Source: Lapidilactobacillus concavus DSM 17758
Lineage (GTDB): Bacteria > Bacillota > Bacilli > Lactobacillales > Lactobacillaceae
Length of the DNA stretch: 40,467 bases
Assembly (NCBI RefSeq): GCF_001435835.1
Contig: NZ_AZFX01000015.1
Location: 1-40,467 of the forward strand
Reading direction: 5' to 3'
A model generated the notes under the pieces. It made no database searches and was not told the DNA's origin. It was given only the letters and a program-made list of their open reading frames with translations. Of this stretch, positions 8,088-15,709 are shown in pieces (the first letter of the stretch is position 1; each line of letters begins with the position of its first letter). Both the position numbers and the translations under genes were made by a program.

Positions 8088-8939
8088 CAAACTTTGCTTG
8101 TAGTCGCGAACCACTCGATGTGAAGCATCCAATGCCTTGGCGCTCTTATCGAAGCTCTTGCTAACAAAGAAATAAAAGATGATATCGATCAACATGAACT
8201 GAGCTAATAGCGAGTTGGTGGCCGCGATTCGATTAGGGCTCTCCATCGGTTGTGAGGTGTGAACAGAAATATCCGATAGCTTGGCAAGACTGTTATTACC
8301 AAAGCGAGTCAACGACGCCACCTTAACACCTTTTTCTTTGGCGGTTTGTGCGGCTAACAACACTTCTGGGGACTCCCCTGAATTGGAAATGATCCACAGA
8401 ACATCATTTTTGCCAGCGTTGATCACTTTGGGCAATAAGGCATTCAGATCATTATCGGCAACTGTTGGATAACCGATTCGATTCCATTTTTGCGAAATAT
8501 TTTCGACGGCCAGGTAAGAGGCACCAATACCGAAAATAAACAAACGCTGAGAATGAATAATGGCACTCACGAGGTGATCGACTTCATCCTCATTAACTTG
8601 ATCAGTCGTTTCTCGGATCGACTGCAGCGCGCTAGACAATAATTTCTCTTTAATCGAACTGAGTTGCTCGTTCTTGGTAATATCCGCATTATCTTTCGGA
8701 TCAGAATGATTCTTCGTCAGATCCGAAGATAACAGAATCCGCAATGTCGTAAAGCTGTCAATGTCCAACCTCTTCGTCAGACGAATCACCGAAGCCGGAC
8801 TAGAATTCGACGCTTTGGCTAACTGCTTGATGGTCATCTTTAGAACCTGTTGTTGATGCTTCAAGATATAATCGGCAACTTTTGCCTCGGCCTCGGAAAG
8901 ATCGCCCTTAGCATTTAAAATACGACCACGAACTGACAT
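8079..8939 (-). CDS. murR: RpiR/MurR-family transcriptional regulator
   Basis: A 286-residue regulator with an N-terminal RpiR-type helix-turn-helix (about residues 1-77, including TIKQLAKASNSSPASVIRLTKRL) and a C-terminal SIS sugar-phosphate domain (about 125-260, with IFGIGASYLAVENISQKW and the ISNSGESPEVLLA core). SIS domains of this family bind phosphosugars such as MurNAc-6-P. The start is ATG 8939, seven bases from GGAGG; the TTG two codons earlier is too close to that site. The gene lies between murQ and the PTS gene, and several TGAAAT/ATTTCA palindromes surround it. It is most likely the local repressor, relieved by MurNAc-6-P. The symbol rests on context, since many RpiR paralogues exist. 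Confidence 0.85.
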   Translation of the reverse strand: MSVRGRILNAKGDLSEAEAKVADYILKHQQQVLKMTIKQLAKASNSSPASVIRLTKRLDIDSFTTLRILLSSDLTKNHSDPKDNADITKNEQLSSIKEKLLSSALQSIRETTDQVNEDEVDHLVSAIIHSQRLFIFGIGASYLAVENISQKWNRIGYPTVADNDLNALLPKVINAGKNDVLWIISNSGESPEVLLAAQTAKEKGVKVASLTRFGNNSLAKLSDISVHTSQPMESPNRIAATNSLLAQFMLIDIIFYFFVSKSFDKSAKALDASHRVVRDYKQSLLK

Positions 8940-8980
8940 CAGCAAACCTCCTTCAAATTGGAAATCTCATTAATCAATAA

Positions 8981-9880
8981 CTATCTTAAATCTTTCAATG
9001 CTGCCGCAATGAAGCCATTGTTCTTTGCCAAGGCAGCCACGGCCGTTTCATAATCAACTTCTGCGTTGATCATCACGATAGCCGTCTTGGGCTGTTGTTG
9101 TGATAACTCGAAATATTTCTCAGCTGTTGCACGATCAACGCCTGTTGCATCCTGGATGATTCGTTTTGAGCGGTCGATCAATTTTAGATTCGTCGGCTTC
9201 ACATCGACCATCAGATTGCCATAAACCTTACCCAACTTGATCATGGTGGAAGTTGAGATCATGTTCAGAATTAATTTTTCAGCGGTACCCGATTTCATTC
9301 GCGTTGAACCAGTCACCACTTCGGGGCCGACAACAGCTTCAATGGCGAATTCCGCGTGTTCGCTGATCAGTGCTTGATGATTGCAGCTCAACGCGCCAGT
9401 TCCTGCACCAACTTCCCGTGCGTAATCCAGGCCACCAATCACATAGGGTGTGGTTCCACTGGCAGCGATACCTAAGACAAAATCATGCTGACTTAAGTTT
9501 CGCGCAACCAAATCAGCACGCCCGCCTTCAACTGAATCTTCAGCGCCTTCAACTGCTTCAGTCATGGCACGATCGCCACCGGCAATTAAACCTTGAACCA
9601 TCTCCGGATCGGTCCCAAACGTTGGCACACACTCTGCCGCGTCCAAAACACCTAAGCGGCCACTGGTCCCTGCACCAATATAAAACAGGCGACCACCTTG
9701 CTTAAAACCATTGACCACGGCATCAACGATTTTCGCCAGTTCAGCCAGAAGCGCTGGCTCGCTGATTGCACGAGGCACCTGTTGATCTTCTCGATTGATC
9801 GTCGTTAAAATTTGTTGTGTCGACATCTCATCAATATGAGTTGTTTCCGGATTCCGCATTTCAGTTGTTCGTTTGATCAT
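8981..9880 (-). CDS. murQ: N-acetylmuramic acid 6-phosphate etherase
   Basis: MurQ cleaves the lactyl ether of MurNAc-6-P to give GlcNAc-6-P and D-lactate in the cytoplasm. The 299-residue product has the family length and the hallmark GTSGRLGVLDAAE (71-83) with catalytic-type E83, plus GAEDSVEGG with E114, corresponding to the two active-site glutamates of the E. coli enzyme. The SIS fold core is followed by the usual C-terminal helical part. The ATG is preceded by AGAGG. It is in one operon with the esterase upstream (18-base gap) and the regulator downstream (41 bases). It is the central enzyme of the salvage locus. Confidence 0.96.
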   Translation of the reverse strand: MIKRTTEMRNPETTHIDEMSTQQILTTINREDQQVPRAISEPALLAELAKIVDAVVNGFKQGGRLFYIGAGTSGRLGVLDAAECVPTFGTDPEMVQGLIAGGDRAMTEAVEGAEDSVEGGRADLVARNLSQHDFVLGIAASGTTPYVIGGLDYAREVGAGTGALSCNHQALISEHAEFAIEAVVGPEVVTGSTRMKSGTAEKLILNMISTSTMIKLGKVYGNLMVDVKPTNLKLIDRSKRIIQDATGVDRATAEKYFELSQQQPKTAIVMINAEVDYETAVAALAKNNGFIAAALKDLR

Positions 9881-9898
9881 CTTAAGAACCTCTTTTTT

Positions 9899-10636
9899 CT
9901 ATTTATTCATTAACCAAGTGAGAACATCGGCAATTTGTGCATCCCAATACGACCAATTGTGTTGTCCAGCACCGGTTTTGTAGGTGACTGACAAATGCAA
10001 GGACTCGGTCAAAAAACGATTGAAATCATCATTCGCCGGCTTCATAAAATCTTGGTCTCCGATGGCTTGATACCAGCGTAATTGTTGTAGCTGTTCGAGA
10101 TTGGCTTGTTGTGCAAAGTCACGAAGTTGATCATGATCAGTCGTGAGATCGGTTTGCCCGAAAACTGCCTGATAATCTGGCATAATCGCAGGCACCACAC
10201 TAAGATCCGTCACGGGTGAAATTGCTGCCACCGCGCTGAACCAACTCGTCTTCTTGAAAGCTAACTTCAACGCACCATAGCCACCCATCGAATTGCCAGC
10301 GACAAAGTTGTCAGCTGCTGCAGAACTGATGGGGAGCAACGCGCGCATTTGTGGCATCAATTCTTGTGTCAGGTAATCCCAATATCGCCCGCCCGCAGCC
10401 ATGTTTGTATAAAAACTACGACCACCATCTGGCATGATCACGCAAAGTTGATAAGTGCTGGCTAATTGCTCCAGGTTGGTTTTCCGCTGCCAACAACTGC
10501 CATTGTCACCCAGACCATGCAACAACCACAATACCGGCAGTTTCTGCCCAGCAGTCAACCGATCTGGCAAGATGACTTGCACCCGTGTCTGATTGGCTAA
10601 GATCGTAGAAGAACGCATCAAATCCAAGAATGCCAT
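9899..10636 (-). CDS. alpha/beta-hydrolase, esterase D/acetylesterase-like
   Basis: A 245-residue cytoplasmic esterase of the EstA/FrsA-like group. The oxyanion region is LLHGLGDNG, the nucleophile elbow is GNSMGGYGA, the acid is likely the Asp in IGDQDF, and the base is the His in GAGQHNWSYW. There is no signal peptide. It is the first gene of the leftward operon (esterase-murQ-murR), under a promoter whose -35 lies in the shared operator with the divergent kinase. Because it is co-expressed with MurQ, removal of O-acetyl groups from imported muropeptide sugars is a reasonable but unproven role. The ribosome site is AGGAAG. Confidence 0.85.
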   Translation of the reverse strand: MAFLDLMRSSTILANQTRVQVILPDRLTAGQKLPVLWLLHGLGDNGSCWQRKTNLEQLASTYQLCVIMPDGGRSFYTNMAAGGRYWDYLTQELMPQMRALLPISSAAADNFVAGNSMGGYGALKLAFKKTSWFSAVAAISPVTDLSVVPAIMPDYQAVFGQTDLTTDHDQLRDFAQQANLEQLQQLRWYQAIGDQDFMKPANDDFNRFLTESLHLSVTYKTGAGQHNWSYWDAQIADVLTWLMNK

Positions 10637-10672
10637 AATTTACTTCCTAACTTTTTAAAAGGATATAGTCTA

Positions 10673-10736
10673 TTTATAAAACAAAAAATCATTTTTTTCA
10701 ATTAAAACTTGAAAAAAAATTCCACTAATTTATAAT
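10673..10736. promoter_or_regulatory. divergent promoters with shared MurR-type operator
   Basis: Rightward: TTGAAA (10709-10714), 16 bases, TATAAT (10731-10736) for the kinase gene. Leftward: TTGAAA (complement of 10696-10701), 17 bases, TATAAA (complement of 10673-10678) for the esterase-murQ-murR operon. Both -35 boxes are the arms of one inverted repeat, ATTTTTTTCAA (10691-10701) and TTGAAAAAAAAT (10709-10720). One regulator bound here would block both promoters. The rightward promoter copies the geometry of the PTS promoter at 7917-7944. Confidence 0.7.
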
Positions 10737-10745
10737 ATGTGGTGT

Positions 10746-10788
10746 ATCAAGCGCGTCAAATTGACGAATAGTCTTGATCAACACGCGC
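10746..10788 (+). promoter_or_regulatory. leader with competing hairpins before the kinase gene
   Basis: ATCAAG (10746-10751) can pair with CTTGAT (10773-10778), while GCGCGT (10751-10756) can pair with ACGCGC (10783-10788). The two stems overlap and cross, so they compete. A small GTCAA/TTGAC repeat is inside. No strong poly-T run follows, so termination is not demonstrated. Confidence 0.35.
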
Positions 10789-10815
10789 CTTTCAAAACGC
10801 AACTGAAGTCTAAAA

Positions 10816-10832
10816 TTGAATTTTTATTTCAA
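10816..10832. promoter_or_regulatory. MurR-type palindrome in the kinase leader
   Basis: TTGAATTTTTATTTCAA differs by one base from the site at 8071-8087. It lies downstream of the promoter and just before the ribosome site of the kinase gene, where a bound repressor could block elongation. Confidence 0.6.
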
Positions 10833-10851
10833 AGGTAAAGAGGGTCTCAAA

Positions 10852-11739
10852 TTGTCTTATGTCATTGGTATCGATAGTGGTGGCACCCATATTGTGGGCC
10901 AAGCACTCGAAAAAACAGGCCGGGTAATTTTTGAAACACAGAGCGGTCCTGGCAATATCTTATTGAATCAAGCGCAGACTTATCAAAATCTGACGACAAT
11001 TCTGTCGACAATCTTCGAACAACTCGATCGTCGGGATTGCGAGCATATCCTCGTGGGCATTGCCGGCGTTGAAACCACAAATAACGCCGGCGAAGTGGCA
11101 ACCTTCTTGACGGCTCATTTCGGCGTCAAAACGGACGTGATCAGTGATGCCCAATTAGCACTTCTGAATGGCCTAGAGGGGCAAGATGGAACGTTAGTAA
11201 TCGCTGGCACCGGCTCAGTCGTCTATGGCCGTCAAAATAAAAAAATGATTCGGTACGGGGGTTGGGGATTCTTACTTGGCGATACTGGTAGTGCTTATCA
11301 AATCACAGCTAGTGCCATGAAGGAGATGCTTCACCAACACGACCAGCAAACTGCCAGCACCTTAACGCAGCCTTTATTGGCGATGCTCAAGGCAGCCGAT
11401 GTTAAACAAGCGGTTCAAATTTATTACACCCTTCAGCGCAAAGACATTGCGGCTTTCGCGGTTAAAATTGCCGAGTTAGCCGAAAGCGGTAATGCTGAGG
11501 CGCGACAGATCTTGACACAACAAGCGTATGCCCTCGGAGATGAAGTACTGGGGCTCTATGCACACTATCAAGAACCGCTCCCTCAACGAATTGCGTTTTC
11601 CGGCTCGGTCTTGGTTCATAACACGACTTTCCGGCAAACACTTCTCAGCTATATTCAACAACACTACCCGGAAATTCGTGGCCACGTGGTTTCAACTAAT
11701 AATGGGCGCGGTGCGATTTTCTGGGAAGCTTGGCAATAA
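10852..11739 (+). CDS. BadF/NagK-type sugar kinase, probable N-acetylglucosamine kinase
   Basis: A 295-residue kinase of the BadF/BadG/N-acetylglucosamine kinase family. It has the N-terminal phosphate loop VIGIDSGGTH, a second motif VIAGTGSVVYG and the C-terminal adenosine-binding FSGSVLVH. The chosen start is TTG 10852, eight bases after AGAGGG; the open frame upstream runs through the operator. In the proposed pathway MupG releases GlcNAc, which this enzyme would phosphorylate to GlcNAc-6-P. MurNAc or glucosamine is an alternative substrate. It is divergent from the murQ operon and shares its operator. Confidence 0.85.
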   Translation: MSYVIGIDSGGTHIVGQALEKTGRVIFETQSGPGNILLNQAQTYQNLTTILSTIFEQLDRRDCEHILVGIAGVETTNNAGEVATFLTAHFGVKTDVISDAQLALLNGLEGQDGTLVIAGTGSVVYGRQNKKMIRYGGWGFLLGDTGSAYQITASAMKEMLHQHDQQTASTLTQPLLAMLKAADVKQAVQIYYTLQRKDIAAFAVKIAELAESGNAEARQILTQQAYALGDEVLGLYAHYQEPLPQRIAFSGSVLVHNTTFRQTLLSYIQQHYPEIRGHVVSTNNGRGAIFWEAWQ

Positions 11740-12065
11740 AGTGCCGGAATGACAAGAAATTTTAATTTTTTTAAAGCTAGACCGCTAATTTTGATTCGGA
11801 GTGGTTCACTCACTGAAATCCACCAGGTATTCCAGAAGCTTCGACAGAAATAGCTTACATTAAGAATGAACGTTGATCGTTAAAATACAGCTAAATTGAT
11901 ATAGACCAATTTATAAATCTTGATTTCACGGCTTTGTATTCGTTTGCTTTCCGAATCGAACCCGTGTCATAATTAACCTTGGTTAAGCAAAAAGCACCAT
12001 CTCGTCAGGATCGGCTATTTCCGATTTTCTCAACCTCGTTTATTAAATCAAAAGGAGTGATTCAA
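11740..12065 (+). promoter_or_regulatory. kinase-mupG spacer with a probable mupG promoter
   Basis: This 326-bp gap holds no gene. TTGCTT (11944-11949), 18 bases and CATAAT (11968-11973) form a fair promoter about 90 bases upstream of mupG. It lies over a hairpin (CACGG/CCGTG with inner ATTCG/CGAAT, about 11927-11966), and TTAACC/GGTTAA follows at 11972-11986. No TGAAAT palindrome was found here, so mupG may be controlled differently from its partners. Confidence 0.4.
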
Positions 12066-13154
12066 TTGACAATGCGTCAATTAGGTTTATCGATTTATCC
12101 AGACCATAGTGACTTTGAGGCAGATAAGAAATACCTCGAATTAGGGCATAAATATGGCTTCTCACGCATCTTCATGAGCATGCTGGAAGTTCAAGGGTCA
12201 CCCAAAGAAACAAAAGCTAAATATCAAAAAATCGTTGATGTTGGTAACAACCTAGGCTATCAAACCATCATCGATGTCGCCCCACGGATTTTTGACGAGC
12301 TAGGCATTAGTTATTCAGATCTGAAATTCTTCGCAGATCTGCACGTTGCTGGTATTCGTTTGGATCAAGGTTTTGACGGCTCAACTGAAGCTATGTTGTC
12401 ATACAACGAATATGGGTTGATCATCGAATTAAACATGAGTAACAATGTGGATTACTTGAATAATATTATCAGCTATCAAGCTAACGAGTCGTTCATTTAT
12501 GGCTGTCATAACTTCTATCCGCAAGTTGGGACTGCCTTACCATACGACTTCTTCATGGAATGTAGCCGTCGCTTCAAGAACTTCGGTATCCACACCGCCG
12601 CCTTCGTTGCCAGCCAGGTTGGTAACATGGGACCTTGGAACGTCAACGATGGTTTACCAACGATGGAAATGGATCGTCGCTTGCCAATTGATGTTCAAGC
12701 AAAACATCTATTTGCAACGAATGTCATTGACGACGTCATCATTGGGAATGCCTATGCTTCTGAAGAAGAACTCAAGGCCCTTTCCGAATTGAATCGCTAT
12801 CAAGTTCAATTCCATATCGACTTTGTTGATGGCGTTAACGACATCGAGAAAAAAGTTGTTCTCAACCATCAGCATTTCCGTCGTGGCGATATGAATACCT
12901 TGGTTATTCGCTCAACAATGCCACGCGTTTACTACAAAGATGTCGCTAACAAGCCACATGATAACGAACAGGAATTCCAACGTGGTGATATCGTTGTGGG
13001 TAATGACGATTTTGGGATCTACAAGAACGAATTGCAACTCGTCCTCGAGCCTCATTCTGATCGTCGCAAGAACAAAGTCGGTTCGATTGCACCAGACGAA
13101 AAGATCTTACTCGACTTCATCAAGCCTTGGAGCAAATTTAAATTCCAAGCCTAA
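12066..13154 (+). CDS. mupG: 6-phospho-N-acetylmuramidase (DUF871)
   Basis: MupG hydrolyses MurNAc-6-P-GlcNAc, formed by PTS uptake of the wall disaccharide, to MurNAc-6-P and GlcNAc, which feed MurQ and a GlcNAc kinase. The 362-residue length and the DUF871 features fit: an N-terminal TIM barrel beginning RQLGLSIYPDHS, the barrel strand stretches IIDVAPRIFDELG and GIRLDQGF, the NFYPQVGT segment, and a C-terminal cyclophilin-like domain with HQHFRRGDMNTLVIRSTMPR. The start is TTG 12066, eight bases after AAAGGAG; the in-frame ATG two codons later is too far from the site. The 3' 98 bp of this gene is duplicated at 15490-15587. The function is known from Staphylococcus; here it is assigned by family and by the murQ context. 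Confidence 0.88.
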   Translation: MTMRQLGLSIYPDHSDFEADKKYLELGHKYGFSRIFMSMLEVQGSPKETKAKYQKIVDVGNNLGYQTIIDVAPRIFDELGISYSDLKFFADLHVAGIRLDQGFDGSTEAMLSYNEYGLIIELNMSNNVDYLNNIISYQANESFIYGCHNFYPQVGTALPYDFFMECSRRFKNFGIHTAAFVASQVGNMGPWNVNDGLPTMEMDRRLPIDVQAKHLFATNVIDDVIIGNAYASEEELKALSELNRYQVQFHIDFVDGVNDIEKKVVLNHQHFRRGDMNTLVIRSTMPRVYYKDVANKPHDNEQEFQRGDIVVGNDDFGIYKNELQLVLEPHSDRRKNKVGSIAPDEKILLDFIKPWSKFKFQA

Positions 13155-13169
13155 TTTAAAATTGTTTCT

Positions 13170-13200
13170 AAAAGCTGAGAAGAAATTCTTAGCTTTTTTT
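13170..13200 (+). terminator. terminator after mupG
   Basis: AAAAGCTgAGAA pairs with TTCTtAGCTTTT around a four-base loop and is followed by a T run. Confidence 0.75.
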
Positions 13201-13251
13201 GACTGCTCTAATGAAATAAACGAATTTAAAAATTATTCCAAACATAAAATC

Positions 13252-13314
13252 AACGAACAATATTTTTAATTAAATAAATATTGTTCGTTTTAATATTGAT
13301 AATTAATCTATAAT
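13252..13314 (+). promoter_or_regulatory. PurR-type PurBox palindrome and promoter of the purine permease
   Basis: AACGAACAATATTT (13252-13265) and its complement AAATATTGTTCGTT (13276-13289) form a long inverted repeat built on the PurBox core CGAACAAT. A TATAAT -10 box lies at 13309-13314, which puts the -35 position inside the right PurBox arm. PurR of Bacillus and Lactococcus binds such paired boxes, so purine control of the downstream permease is likely. Whether it represses or activates cannot be told from the sequence. Confidence 0.75.
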
Positions 13315-13355
13315 AGGCTATTATTAATTCATCAACTAGTAAAAGGAGAACAATA

Positions 13356-14816
13356 TTGATGAATAATTTCTTTCAGCTCACCAAGAACCGAACGAAGGTC
13401 AGTACAGAAATTATGGCTGGGGTCACCACATTTTTCGCCATGTCTTATATTCTTTTCGTTAATCCATCGGTGCTCTCGCTGACGGGCATGCCGTCACAGG
13501 CGGTTTTCTTAGCCACAATCATTGCCTCAGCAGTCGGAACTTTATTCATGGGATTGTTCGCCAATGTCCCTTACGCACTCGCACCCGGAATGGGACTCAA
13601 TGCATTCTTCACTTACACCGTTTGTTTTGCCTTAGGATTTTCCTGGCAAGAAGCGCTGGGTTTGGTTTTCATTTGCGGATTGATCAATATTCTGATTACG
13701 ATCACTAAAATTCGTAAGTTGATCATCACCGCCATTCCCGAAACGCTGCAACAAGCCATGGGCGGCGGGATCGGCGTCTTCATCGCCTATATCGGTTTCA
13801 AGAATGCCGGCTTCCTCCAATTCACTTCTGAACCAAGTAGCATCACTAGCATCAACGGTAAGGCCTTTAGCGCCACTCAGACGACGTTTAAAGGTGGCAT
13901 CACTAACATTATCTCTAACGGCGGCATCGTCCCTGCACTGGTCAATTTTTCGCAATCAGGCGCATTGCTTGCACTCATTGGCCTAGCTGTTGTCATCGTT
14001 CTCCTCGTTAAAAAAGTGCCCGGCGCGGTTCTATTAAGTATCATCATCGCCACCGTGGTCGGCATTCCCATGGGCGTCACTAATTTACATATCTCTGGGG
14101 CAAATTCACTTGGGAATTCCATCGGACAGTTACAAACCACTTTCGGTGCGGCGCTCGGTTCTAAGGGAATGGGCGCATTATTCGGCGATACAAGTCGCCT
14201 CCCGCTTGTGATCATGACTATTTTTGCCTTTAGTTTCTCCGACACCTTTGATACCCTGGGAACCTTTATCGGAACCGGTCGCCGTACAGGAATCTTTTCT
14301 GCGCAAGACGAGAAGGAAATGGAAGATGGCCACGGCTTCTCTTCGAAAATGGATCGCGCATTATTCGCTGATTCCATTGCGACTTCGATCGGCGCCATCT
14401 TCGGAACAAGTAACACCACAACTTATGTCGAAAGTGCTGCCGGAATTGGTGCGGGTGGCCGTACCGGTTTAACCAGCGTTGTCACCGCCATTTTATTCTT
14501 ACTCAGTAGTTTGTTCGCCCCATTTATTTCCATCATTCCCACACAAGCCATCGCACCAGCACTGATCGCCGTTGGGGTCATGATGATGGGCTCGTTCAAA
14601 GAAATTGACTGGAACGATTTATCCGAAGCGATTCCAGCATTCATGTCCTCGATCTTCATGGGCCTGTGCTATAACATTTCTTACGGGATCGCCGCTGGAT
14701 TCATCACCTACTGCCTGATCAAGTTGGTCAATGGCAAAGCCAAAGAAGTTCATCCCGTTTTATGGATCGTCACAATTTTATTCATCGTCAATTTCATCGT
14801 CTTAGCTATTATTTAA
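13356..14816 (+). CDS. pbuG: NCS2/AzgA-family guanine/hypoxanthine permease
   Basis: A membrane importer of purine bases with about 12 hydrophobic segments in 486 residues, the usual AzgA-like length. Family-typical segments are AGVTTFFAMSYILFVNPSVL at the N-terminus, ALAPGMGLNAFFTYTVCF, and the DTFDTLGTFIGTG motif of the AzgA/PbuG group. The start is TTG 13356, or the adjacent ATG 13359; AAAGGAG lies seven or ten bases upstream. A PurBox lies over its promoter, and a terminator follows. The neighbouring nucleoside phosphorylase deoD in this window would use the same base pool. Adenine or xanthine transport is an alternative. The gene lies inside a segment flanked by direct repeats of the mupG 3' end. 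Confidence 0.9.
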   Translation: MMNNFFQLTKNRTKVSTEIMAGVTTFFAMSYILFVNPSVLSLTGMPSQAVFLATIIASAVGTLFMGLFANVPYALAPGMGLNAFFTYTVCFALGFSWQEALGLVFICGLINILITITKIRKLIITAIPETLQQAMGGGIGVFIAYIGFKNAGFLQFTSEPSSITSINGKAFSATQTTFKGGITNIISNGGIVPALVNFSQSGALLALIGLAVVIVLLVKKVPGAVLLSIIIATVVGIPMGVTNLHISGANSLGNSIGQLQTTFGAALGSKGMGALFGDTSRLPLVIMTIFAFSFSDTFDTLGTFIGTGRRTGIFSAQDEKEMEDGHGFSSKMDRALFADSIATSIGAIFGTSNTTTYVESAAGIGAGGRTGLTSVVTAILFLLSSLFAPFISIIPTQAIAPALIAVGVMMMGSFKEIDWNDLSEAIPAFMSSIFMGLCYNISYGIAAGFITYCLIKLVNGKAKEVHPVLWIVTILFIVNFIVLAII

Positions 14817-14828
14817 TATTGACGACAA

Positions 14829-14875
14829 AAAAAGATCCAGCAACCGTAGAAATATTGGTTGCTGGATCTTTTTGC
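14829..14875 (+). terminator. terminator after the purine permease
   Basis: AAAGATCCAGCAACC pairs perfectly with GGTTGCTGGATCTTT over 15 bp around an 11-base loop, followed by T's and preceded by A's, so it may work in both directions. Confidence 0.85.
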
Positions 14876-14972
14876 GTTCCCACTGATCATCGTGAGTTGG
14901 AATCAATGACTAAATCGACAACGATTGGAGCGGTTATCACTTAGGCATTGATTTCAGAACGACGAAATAATT

Positions 14973-15489
14973 TTAACTTAACGCAACATCCAAGATCATC
15001 ATGATAATAAATCCTGTCATCACGCCGAAAACAGCCGTGTGATTTTTACGTTCAACACTTTGTTGTGCTTCGGGAATTAATTCTTCGACCACCACATAAA
15101 TCATTACGCCAGCCGCAAATGCTAATGCATATGGCAAAATAACCGTCATCCAGCTAACCAACAACGCACCAATCACACCGGCAATAGGCTCAACGATTCC
15201 CGATCCCAAGCGCAACAGAAATCGCAGCCGCAACTGCAATCGCCGGATTACTCGCATGACTAACTGCACCAAAAGCTACACCAACCGCGAGCCCTTCAGG
15301 AATATTATGCAGTGTGATCGAGAAGACCAACAATACCGTTCGCCGTAAATACGATGGAAAATCGCCCTTGCTCTCTTGACGACCAATTGGCAAATGAGGT
15401 AACACGCGATCTGCCAAGTACAAAAACAGCCCCCCAGCACCAAAACCGATTGCGACCACTAACCAAGCAATATCGCCATTCGCTTCAGC
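14973..15489 (-). pseudogene. truncated and frameshifted second copy of the ZIP transporter
   Basis: The minus strand encodes a clear ZIP-family sequence in two frames. The upstream piece starts within NGDIAWLVVAIGFG and runs through HNIPEG to SVALGIG. The downstream piece resumes at SGIVEPIAG and runs to the normal end MILDVALS. Compared with the intact copy at 15710-16531 it lacks roughly the first 73 residues and carries an internal loss of about 95 bp (removing the QNFPEG metal-site segment), which shifts the frame. At protein level the remaining parts are nearly identical to the intact copy, but many synonymous sites differ (around 80 % nucleotide identity by eye). It therefore derives from a diverged relative, not a fresh duplication. 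Its 5' break lies at the mupG fragment. Confidence 0.88.
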
Positions 15490-15587
15490 CTGATCGTCGC
15501 AAGAACAAAGTCGGTTCGATTGCACCAGACGAAAAGATCTTACTCGACTTCATCAAGCCATGGAGTAAGTTCAAGTTCCAAGCCTAA
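15490..15587 (+). pseudogene. 98-bp duplicated 3' end of mupG
   Basis: This stretch encodes the last 31 residues of MupG (PDRRKNKVGS... to ...KFKFQA) with stop. The first 70 bases are identical to 13057-13126; the last 28 contain five mostly synonymous changes. It has no start and lies head-on against the truncated ZIP copy, with a CTG microhomology at the joint. It is a relic, not a gene. Confidence 0.9.
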
Positions 15588-15615
15588 GCAATCACAATTT
15601 TGATAAGCAGCAACT

Positions 15616-15667
15616 CAAAAAAGCAGCGTCAACAACCAATAAATTGGTCGTTGGCACTGCTTTTTGT
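15616..15667. terminator. bidirectional terminator downstream of the ZIP gene
   Basis: AAAAAGCAG...ACCAAT pairs with ATTGGT...CTGCTTTTT in a long imperfect stem with A's on one side and T's on the other. It sits between the convergent mupG relic and the ZIP gene and was presumably the original mupG/ZIP terminator. Confidence 0.75.
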
Positions 15668-15709
15668 CATCCAAAATACTTTTTTAAATCGACTTGAGAT
15701 TGGATTAAA

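Noticed and set aside
11944-11966. T-arm-like sequence on the minus strand (GGTTCGATTCGG), possible tRNA
   Set aside because: No acceptor, D or anticodon arms can be formed around it; it is part of an ordinary hairpin.
13877-14419. 180-codon frame opposite the purine permease
   Set aside because: Antisense to a clear permease; composition and lack of a ribosome site mark it as a shadow.
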